Shown in pieces: positions 1 to 5,336 of a DNA stretch of 5,336 nucleotides; position 1 is the stretch's first letter; every line of letters starts with the position of its first letter. Source of the stretch: Cytophagales bacterium (GTDB lineage Bacteria > Bacteroidota > Bacteroidia > Cytophagales > Cyclobacteriaceae); the NCBI GenBank assembly GCA_024643485.1, contig JAHEMU010000214.1, positions 1 through 5,336 of the forward strand, read 5' to 3'. The notes under the pieces are model-generated. The model was not told the origin of the DNA, made no database searches, and was given only the letters and a program-made list of their open reading frames with translations. A program made the translations under genes and the position numbers.

Positions 1-140
1 GGGTGTTATTTGCATTGGCGGTTGCCACTTCCGTAGGGGTGGGAGCTGCCTTGGTAGAAGCGGTTACTTATAAAGGCTATGACAATTTAACCATTCCACT
101 GGCAGTCCACCTTATTTTGATATTGTATAATTTAGGGTAA
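1..140 (+). CDS. C-terminus of a dolichol/phytol kinase-like membrane protein (5' partial)
   Basis: An open frame enters from the left edge (first full codon at base 3) and ends at TAA 138-140, giving 45 residues that start VLFALAVATSVGVGAALVEA and continue with a TYKGYDNLTIPLAVH stretch. The pattern of a small-residue-rich helix, an A-x-x-E-A turn, then G-x-DN-L-T-I-P-L followed by a final hydrophobic helix is what I know from the end of CTP-dependent polyprenol/phytol/dolichol kinase and phosphatidate cytidylyltransferase-like integral membrane proteins. In those families the DN-x-x-x-P segment near the C-terminus is conserved. That class uses CTP to phosphorylate long isoprenoid alcohols, or to form CDP-lipids, in the membrane. 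The catalytic part lies outside the window, so the family call rests on the tail only. The next gene starts five bases after this stop on the same strand, so the two are probably co-transcribed. Confidence 0.6.
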   Translation, partial: VLFALAVATSVGVGAALVEAVTYKGYDNLTIPLAVHLILILYNLG

Positions 141-145
141 AGCGT

Positions 146-1156
146 ATGATTGATTGGATAGAAGTAAGAATGAATTCCCCAGAATTTGATTTATTCAATC
201 AAGTGGCAATTAGTTTATATGAGAAGGAAAGTCCACGATGGCGTTTAGGCCATGAACCCTCCATACAACATCTTCATTCTTGCTCGGTGGGTCTACTAGA
301 TGGAAAGCCAGTGGTGCGTTACGCAATATATGACAACCCTCAATTACTATATAACGGTGAAAAAGCTTTTACTGTGGGAAGTTGGGAATGCATTGAGAAT
401 CAGGAGGTAGCGACATTAGCACTTCATCGAGCAGTTCAACAAGTTAAATCATTAAATGGGACCTATTTAATTGGTCCAATGGAGGGATCTACCTGGAATA
501 GCTACCGTTTTTCACTATCAAGTGAGCCTGTACAATTTTTCTCAGAACCATATCATCATTTGTATTATAACGAGCAGTTTAAGTCAGCCGGTTTTGAAGA
601 GATAAGTCGGTACCTATCCCAATACGATGATAAAATGGATTATGATCGTAAGAGTATTAAAGAAAAACAAGCCGAATTTATTGAAAATGGAGCTATTTTC
701 AGGAAATTAAACATTTCTGATATTCAGAATGATTTGTTTAAAATAGCCAATTTTTGCAACGATTCATTTTCAAATAATTTCCTTTTTACTCCTATAATAC
801 CTGAGCAATTTGTTGAAAAGTATGCGCAGCTGGTCCCTTTTTTTGATTTGGACTTAATTTGGATTGTGGAAGATGATCAGCGTGAAATTCATGCTATTAT
901 CTTAAATATACCCAATCATTTCGACAAGGTTAACAAAACATTTATTGTAAAAACCTTAGCTCGAAAACCAAATTCTAAGTTTAAAGGAATAGGTATGCAT
1001 TTAGCAGGTTTGGCCTATCTAAAAGCGTTAGATAATGGATATAAAAAGGCAATACATGCATTTATGATTTATGACAATGCTTCAGTAAACATTTCAAATA
1101 AATATGGAGAAGATGCCGAAATGAAGGAATATGCACTATATGGAATAAAAGTATGA
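146..1156 (+). CDS. GNAT-like N-acyltransferase, two-lobed (336 aa)
   Basis: This is a soluble protein with no signal peptide or membrane segment. The N-terminal half (about residues 20-130) has a DGKPVVRYAIYDN strand pair and the motif GPMEGSTWNSYRF at 110-122, resembling the G-P-M/F-x-x-S turn of two-lobed GNAT proteins related to E. coli YghO. The C-terminal half (about 185-330) reads as a GNAT fold. It has a beta strand KTFIVKTLARKP, then K278-F-K-G281-I-G283 fitting the acyl-CoA pyrophosphate loop (Q/R-x-x-G-x-G/A, with Lys in place of Gln/Arg), and YDNASVNISNKYGED (309-323) fitting the N-x-x-S-x-x-x-x-x-K-x-G helix near the family's end. It would transfer an acyl group from an acyl carrier to an amine or other nucleophile; the substrate is unknown. 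The start at 146 is five bases after the preceding stop; Met9 (base 170) is an alternative. Its stop overlaps the ligase start by four bases, so translation is probably coupled. Fold call fairly secure, function open. Confidence 0.75.
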   Translation: MIDWIEVRMNSPEFDLFNQVAISLYEKESPRWRLGHEPSIQHLHSCSVGLLDGKPVVRYAIYDNPQLLYNGEKAFTVGSWECIENQEVATLALHRAVQQVKSLNGTYLIGPMEGSTWNSYRFSLSSEPVQFFSEPYHHLYYNEQFKSAGFEEISRYLSQYDDKMDYDRKSIKEKQAEFIENGAIFRKLNISDIQNDLFKIANFCNDSFSNNFLFTPIIPEQFVEKYAQLVPFFDLDLIWIVEDDQREIHAIILNIPNHFDKVNKTFIVKTLARKPNSKFKGIGMHLAGLAYLKALDNGYKKAIHAFMIYDNASVNISNKYGEDAEMKEYALYGIKV

Positions 1157-2640
1157 ATATCGTAGATGTATTTCTATCGGCGTCCAGGAGCTTCCCATCT
1201 AAACCGGCCATCATTGACAAAGGACGGCAGATATCGTTTGAAAATTTAGCGCTGGAAGTCGCTGCTACTGCGGGTTATTTCCATAAAAAGGGAATTCAAA
1301 AAGGCGATCGAGTGCTGATCATGGTGCCAATGAGCATTGAATTGTATAAAAATTTACTTGCCTTATTTTATTTGGGCGCCACTGCAGTATTTTTGGATGA
1401 GTGGGTGAATACCAAAAGGCTAAATATATGCTGCGAATTAGCTCAGTGTAAAGGTATTTTGGGAAATTGGAAAATGAATGTATTAGGTATATTATCTAAA
1501 GAAATTCGAAAAATCCCGATTAGGCTATCCATTAATAATACTGAAAAATCAACTGTTTCGCGAGGTGATACGCTTCCTGAAGATACGGCACTTATCACTT
1601 TTACAACGGGAAGTACTGGTATTCCTAAGGCAGCAAAAAGAACCCATTCCTTTTTAATGGAACAGTATAATGCATTATTAAAGGAAATTGAACCCACTTC
1701 TGATGAAACGGATATGACAGTTTTACCTATAATATTGCTCCTTAATTTGGGTGTGGGTTGTACATCAGTGATCGCGGATTTTTCCATGCGTCATCCGGAA
1801 AGATTACAACCTGAAAAAATAGCGAAACAAATGGGAACCTATCAGGTAAACCGATTGATTGCTTCTCCATTTTTTATCAAGAAACTAGCCAAATTTTGTA
1901 TCCAGACAAATCAAACCATTCCTTCTCTTAATAAAATATTCACCGGTGGAGCTCCTGTGTTTCCCCAGGAAGCTGCTATTTATCAACAAGCATTTCCTGA
2001 TAAAGAGATTCATTTGGTGTATGGTTCTACTGAAGCGGAACCTATTTCGGCCATTACTCCTGCTGAACTATTGGCCGGATCAAAAGAATCTTTTAATGGG
2101 TTGGCGGTAGGGGATGTCTTTCCTCTAATAGAGTTGAAAATTATTCAAATAAAGGATAATAATATTGAATTGACAGAAAGTACTACTATCGATCAGATCG
2201 AAATGCCAAAAGGGCAAGTAGGGGAGATCATTGTTTCAGGACCACATGTTTTAAAAGAATATTATAATAATCCGGATGCTTGGAAACGCAATAAAATAAA
2301 GGATGGAGAAGTGATTTGGCACCGAACGGGCGATAGTGGTTATTTAGAAAATGGAAATAGACTATTTTTAACTGGGAGATGTAATCAACTGATCTTGACA
2401 GACGATGGCTATTTATCACAATTTGTTGCGGAACATCATATACAACAAATTATCGGTGTTACTTCAGGAACGGTCTTATTAAAGCAAAATCAAATATATC
2501 TGGTTTTGGAGTCGGAAATACAGCCTGAAATCATCGATTTTCCTATTAAATACGAACAATTGGTGATTTTGCGAAAAATCCCTCGTGATCCCCGCCATCA
2601 TTCAAAAATTGACTACGGGAAATTGGAGACCATGATTTAA
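1153..2640 (+). CDS. OleC-like AMP-binding acyl ligase / adenylate-forming enzyme (495 aa)
   Basis: This is a full-length ANL-superfamily enzyme that activates a carboxylate with ATP as an acyl-adenylate. The core motifs are present: the phosphate loop TFTTGSTGIPK (149-159), YGSTEAEP (290-297) for the A5 adenine/acyl site, RTGD (391-394) for ribose binding, and hinge/arginine LFLTGR ending at R409. The C-terminal lobe ends RDPRHHSKIDYGKL, where K485 is the likely adenylation lysine. Two features point to the OleC branch rather than ordinary acyl-CoA synthetases: the PIILLLNLGVGCTSVIADF region (about 192-210) followed by R-x-PE and a T-x-L/I-x-x-SP-like segment, and the D-x-RH-x-(S/A)KI ending instead of P-x-T-x-x-GK. 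Characterised OleC enzymes convert beta-hydroxy acids to beta-lactones in long-chain olefin synthesis. Here no OleA, OleB or OleD is visible, so the substrate could differ. The start codon overlaps the GNAT gene's stop as ATGA, with a weak GGA eight bases upstream. A fatty-acyl-AMP or acyl-CoA ligase is the alternative. Confidence 0.85.
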   Translation: MNIVDVFLSASRSFPSKPAIIDKGRQISFENLALEVAATAGYFHKKGIQKGDRVLIMVPMSIELYKNLLALFYLGATAVFLDEWVNTKRLNICCELAQCKGILGNWKMNVLGILSKEIRKIPIRLSINNTEKSTVSRGDTLPEDTALITFTTGSTGIPKAAKRTHSFLMEQYNALLKEIEPTSDETDMTVLPIILLLNLGVGCTSVIADFSMRHPERLQPEKIAKQMGTYQVNRLIASPFFIKKLAKFCIQTNQTIPSLNKIFTGGAPVFPQEAAIYQQAFPDKEIHLVYGSTEAEPISAITPAELLAGSKESFNGLAVGDVFPLIELKIIQIKDNNIELTESTTIDQIEMPKGQVGEIIVSGPHVLKEYYNNPDAWKRNKIKDGEVIWHRTGDSGYLENGNRLFLTGRCNQLILTDDGYLSQFVAEHHIQQIIGVTSGTVLLKQNQIYLVLESEIQPEIIDFPIKYEQLVILRKIPRDPRHHSKIDYGKLETMI

Positions 2641-3242
2641 TTTCTTTGCATCGACTGATTTTCTCCGAAGGAAAATACTTTAAACCCGATGTGAAAGACT
2701 ACATAATTTCGCGAAATCTCCTTTGTGTCACCTGCGGATAAATTGATGATATCCTTCTTTGTAATGATATTATATATGGTAGAAAATCTAAAATTCTTCA
2801 GACTTATGCCTAATTCAGGTGTAAATCCAAAGCTATTTCCAGCGGAAATAGATGCTCCACCCCCCGAATCGGCACTGATATTGGCCATGGTGTGTCTTCC
2901 AATCCCAATGCCAACAAATGGACGCTTAGTAGTTTCGCCAAAGTAATATTCGGTTTTAAGCGTTTGCGCTCCTCTTGCTGATAAACCCACAGAAATATTT
3001 TCGGCTCCATCCTTAAAACTACCTCCGAACATAATGTCGCCTGAAATCCGCATTCCTACACTCCATTCTTTTCGAATAAATACTTTTGGCTCCATACCAA
3101 CTGATATCCCACCGGCTCGGAATTCGCCAAACGCAATCGCAGAACCCAACGTTCCATCCATCTTAAAGTAGGGATTAAATTCTTGTGCATTCGCAAATGA
3201 AATGGATGCAATTAATACGAATAAAAGCGCAGTGGTTTTCAT
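2637..3242 (-). CDS. Small outer-membrane beta-barrel protein with signal peptide (201 aa)
   Basis: The N-terminus MKTTALLFVLIASISFANA is a clear Sec signal peptide with an A-N-A cleavage site before Gln20, leaving about 182 mature residues. The mature chain alternates polar and hydrophobic/aromatic residues in short strands separated by glycine-rich or charged turns: FKMDGTLGSAIAFGEF, WSVGMRISGDIMFGG, LKTEYYFGETTKRPFVGIGIG, FGFTPELGISLKNFRFS, and the last strand YVVFHIGFKVFSF. This length and pattern fit an eight-stranded outer-membrane barrel of the widespread Bacteroidota type. The segment of a TEYYF strand, a short turn and RPFVGIGIG is typical of them. Nine residues (GENQSMQRN) trail after the terminal aromatic residue, which is slightly unusual for a barrel. 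Specific function is unknown. The gene converges on the ligase, sharing TTAA as overlapping stops, and is divergent from the acylase across 68 bases. No Shine-Dalgarno sequence is seen upstream, only A-rich sequence. Confidence 0.75.
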   Translation of the reverse strand: MKTTALLFVLIASISFANAQEFNPYFKMDGTLGSAIAFGEFRAGGISVGMEPKVFIRKEWSVGMRISGDIMFGGSFKDGAENISVGLSARGAQTLKTEYYFGETTKRPFVGIGIGRHTMANISADSGGGASISAGNSFGFTPELGISLKNFRFSTIYNIITKKDIINLSAGDTKEISRNYVVFHIGFKVFSFGENQSMQRN

Positions 3243-3310
3243 GATGTTTTTAGTTTAATGGATAATAACAATATAATCATTATCTTTCACAATAATCAAT
3301 ATTTTAAGTA
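3243..3310. promoter_or_regulatory. Divergent intergenic region with candidate promoters
   Basis: These 68 very AT-rich bases separate the start codons of the barrel gene (minus) and the acylase gene (plus), so they must carry the promoters of both unless transcription reads in from elsewhere. For the plus strand, TATCTTTC at 3281-3288 matches seven of eight positions of the Bacteroidota -7 element TAnnTTTG, 22 bases before the acylase ATG; no clean TTTG -33 element is present (AATG at 3257-3260 is the nearest, 20 bases upstream). For the minus strand only a poor match, TATATTGT (3275 down to 3268), is found. A short inverted repeat, GATAAT at 3261-3266 and ATTATC at 3279-3284, lies across the middle and overlaps the plus-strand -7 candidate. 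It could be an operator but is unremarkable in such AT-rich sequence. The region is real; the exact elements are tentative. Confidence 0.4.
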
Positions 3311-5336
3311 ATGCATAGAATTTTTATCCTTCTCACCATCGTTTTTTCGGCTTGTCAATCAGTAGAATTATCCACCTCTGAAGTGGAACAATGGGAACAA
3401 CAGGCAAAGCAAGTAAACATCATTCGCGATACATACGGCGTGCCTCATATTTATGGTAAAACCGATGCAGATGTCGTTTTTGGATTGCTTTATGCACAGT
3501 GTGAAGATGATTTTAATCGGGTGGAAATGAATTATATCAATGCCATGGGGCGCTTGGCTGAAACGGAAGGTGAATCGGCTATTTTTAAGGATTTAAGAAT
3601 GAAAATGTTTATCAATCCAGATGATCTGAAAAAACAGTTCGAAGAGAGCCCGGACTGGTTGAAAAAGTTGATGGTTTCATTTGCCGATGGTATCAATTAT
3701 TATTTGCACACCCACCCCGAAGTGACGCCGAAAGTAATCAAGAGATTCGAGCCTTGGATGGCACTATCGTTTAGCGAGGGAAGTATTGGAGGTGATATTG
3801 AGTCGGTGAATATTGGTTCTCTAAAGCAATTTTATGGTGCAGAGTCCTCAGAAATAAGCATGTTGGATAAAATAAATGAAGAAATTTATACAGAGCCACA
3901 GGGTTCAAACGGAATTGCTATTTCGCCAAAGCTTTCTGCGTCGGGCAACAGCTTGTTTTTGATAAATCCACATACTTCGTTCTTTTTTCGGTCGGAGGTT
4001 CATATGGTAAGCGAAGAAGGGCTCAATGCCTATGGAGCCGTTACTTGGGGGCAATTTTTTGTATATCAAGGATTTAACGATAGAGTAGGATGGATGCATA
4101 CCAGCAGTTATGCTGATGTTATTGACTACTATTTGGAAACGGTTACAGAACAAAATGAACATTTCACTTATCAATTTGGTGATGAAAAACGAGAGGTACA
4201 GGAGCGTGTAATTGAAGTGCCGTATTTAGATGGTGATAGTATTAAAACCACCAATTTCACTGGCTATTTTACGCATCACGGTCCTGTAGTAGCTAAAAAT
4301 GATAGCAATTGGGTAGCGGTAGCCTTAATGCAACGACCGTTAGACGCATTGCGTCAATCATATTTGAGAACAAAGGCGAAAAATTATACTGAGTTCAACG
4401 AGGCAATGAAAATTCGGACAAACTCTTCAAATAACACCGTTTATGCAGATGCTGATGGGAATATTGCTTATTACCATGGTAACTATATACCCATCCGCGA
4501 TACGACCTTCAACTGGACTATGCCGGTAGACGGATCGAATCCGGCTACTGATTATAAAGGACTTCATGAATTGGCTGAAATTGTTTCCATTTTTAATCCA
4601 GAAACAGGATGGATTCAGAATTGTAATTCCAACCCATTCACCGCATCGGGTTCTAGTAGTCCAAATCCAGCCAATTATGCTTCTTATATTGCGCCTGATG
4701 TAGAAAATTATAGGGGTATACATGCTGCTAGATTATTGGACACAGCTAAAGATATGACCATTGAAAAACTTAAAACATTGGCTTATGACTCGTATATGCC
4801 AGCTTTTGAAGTGATCATCCCACCACTATCCAAGGCTTTAAACAGCCCAACTACCTCATTAAAATCCAAACCTTATTTTTCAGAATTAAAGAAAGAAATT
4901 CAGCAATGGAATTATCGATGGGCTGAGGGAAGTGTGGCAACAGCTGTAGCTACCTTCTGGGGTCAGAATGCGCTGAGAGAAGCTTATATGAGCGGAGAAA
5001 GACCAGAAAACCCGTATGAATACGTCGCTCAACAGATGTCAAAAGAAAAATTGCTTCAAATTTTAGAAGAAACAGCTGATCAGATGATTAACGATTTTGG
5101 AAAATGGAATGTAACCTGGGGAGAAGTAAACAGATACCAGCGATTAAATGGCGATATCGTGCAGCCATTTAATGATGAAGCACCGAGTTTACCTGTAGGT
5201 TTTGCCTCCGGCCGTTGGGGATCTTTGGCATCGTTTGGCGCCCGTACCTATCCAGATACCAAAAAAATGTACGGAACCAGTGGAAATAGTTTTGTAGCAT
5301 TTGTTGAATTCGGCGATAGCCTAAAAGCCATGAGTA
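3311..5336 (+). CDS. Penicillin acylase-family Ntn-hydrolase lipoprotein (3' partial)
   Basis: The frame is open for 675 codons from ATG 3311 to the window edge with no stop or frameshift. The N-terminus MHRIFILLTIVFSAC is a short lipoprotein signal with the lipidated Cys15; Phe at -3 is atypical for a lipobox. The alpha-chain part has RDTYGVPHIYG (39-49), followed by the family's G-x-x-x-A-Q-x-E-D-D block. The autocatalytic site is Q-G-S-N-G: cleavage between Gly198 and Ser199 would free Ser199 as nucleophile. His221 lies at beta-chain position 23, where AHL acylases such as PvdQ have His. Asp269 and Asp272 (beta 71 and 74, in ADVIDYY) resemble the calcium-binding Asp pair of penicillin G acylase. 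Asn437 or Asn439 in IQNCNSNP is the likely oxyanion Asn. The end GTSGNSFVAFVEFGD is the family's pre-terminal region, so perhaps 40-80 residues are missing. It probably hydrolyses an amide such as an N-acyl homoserine lactone or other acylated amine in the periplasm or at the cell surface; substrate not deducible. Confidence 0.92.
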   Translation, partial: MHRIFILLTIVFSACQSVELSTSEVEQWEQQAKQVNIIRDTYGVPHIYGKTDADVVFGLLYAQCEDDFNRVEMNYINAMGRLAETEGESAIFKDLRMKMFINPDDLKKQFEESPDWLKKLMVSFADGINYYLHTHPEVTPKVIKRFEPWMALSFSEGSIGGDIESVNIGSLKQFYGAESSEISMLDKINEEIYTEPQGSNGIAISPKLSASGNSLFLINPHTSFFFRSEVHMVSEEGLNAYGAVTWGQFFVYQGFNDRVGWMHTSSYADVIDYYLETVTEQNEHFTYQFGDEKREVQERVIEVPYLDGDSIKTTNFTGYFTHHGPVVAKNDSNWVAVALMQRPLDALRQSYLRTKAKNYTEFNEAMKIRTNSSNNTVYADADGNIAYYHGNYIPIRDTTFNWTMPVDGSNPATDYKGLHELAEIVSIFNPETGWIQNCNSNPFTASGSSSPNPANYASYIAPDVENYRGIHAARLLDTAKDMTIEKLKTLAYDSYMPAFEVIIPPLSKALNSPTTSLKSKPYFSELKKEIQQWNYRWAEGSVATAVATFWGQNALREAYMSGERPENPYEYVAQQMSKEKLLQILEETADQMINDFGKWNVTWGEVNRYQRLNGDIVQPFNDEAPSLPVGFASGRWGSLASFGARTYPDTKKMYGTSGNSFVAFVEFGDSLKAMS

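Noticed and set aside
1443..1787. Minus-strand open frame of 114 codons inside the ligase gene
   Set aside because: It lies fully antisense to the conserved phosphate-loop region of the ligase and has no recognisable protein features; a shadow frame.
2658..2676. Short hairpin ATTTTC / GAAAAT near the convergent gene ends, a possible bidirectional terminator
   Set aside because: The stem is only six base pairs, mostly A-T, with no solid T tract, and lies inside the barrel gene's coding region. Too weak to call.
2725..2946. Plus-strand open frame of 73 codons inside the barrel gene
   Set aside because: Antisense to a gene with a clear signal peptide and barrel pattern; no ribosome site or domain, so a shadow frame.
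4427..4723. Minus-strand open frames inside the acylase gene (also 3905-4174)
   Set aside because: They oppose conserved catalytic regions of the acylase and show no plausible protein features.
1153..5336. A functional pairing of the OleC-like ligase with the acylase (acyl activation and acyl removal on the same substrate)
   Set aside because: The two genes are separated by an opposing barrel gene with its own promoter side, and nothing in sequence links their substrates.

Overview
The window suggests a member of the Bacteroidota, perhaps of Cytophagia/Cytophagales type. The evidence is an AT-leaning composition, start codons with little or no Shine-Dalgarno sequence, a TAnnTTT-like promoter element, a small signal-peptide beta-barrel protein of the kind common in this phylum, and a lipoprotein acylase. 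The lineage below phylum is inference. The DNA is densely coding and ordinary in organisation: there is no RNA gene, insertion sequence, CRISPR array, attachment site or origin that I can see, and no gene-free stretch above 70 bases.

Layout. (1) Bases 1-140 are the C-terminal 45 codons of a plus-strand membrane protein that looks like the end of a dolichol/phytol kinase-type (CTP-dependent polyprenol kinase, phosphatidate cytidylyltransferase-like) protein. (2) Five bases later a GNAT-like acyltransferase (146-1156) begins. (3) Its stop overlaps the start of an OleC-like AMP-binding ligase (1153-2640) as ATGA. These three genes form one tightly packed plus-strand unit, probably an operon that modifies or activates a lipid or acyl chain. 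No member can be given an exact substrate from sequence alone. (4) A minus-strand gene (3242 to 2637) encodes a small secreted outer-membrane beta-barrel protein. It converges on the ligase so tightly that both stop codons lie in the same palindromic TTAA. (5) A 68-base AT-rich divergent spacer follows. (6) A plus-strand penicillin-acylase-family Ntn-hydrolase lipoprotein starts at 3311 and runs off the window end, with its catalytic landmarks intact.

The most interesting item is the lipid-type operon: membrane polyprenol-kinase-like protein, tandem-GNAT-like transferase, then OleC-like ligase with no OleA/B/D in view. It may represent an uncharacterised lipid or acyl pathway, but the upstream part lies outside the window. 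The barrel protein and the acylase are transcribed from their own divergent promoter region and need not be functionally connected to it.
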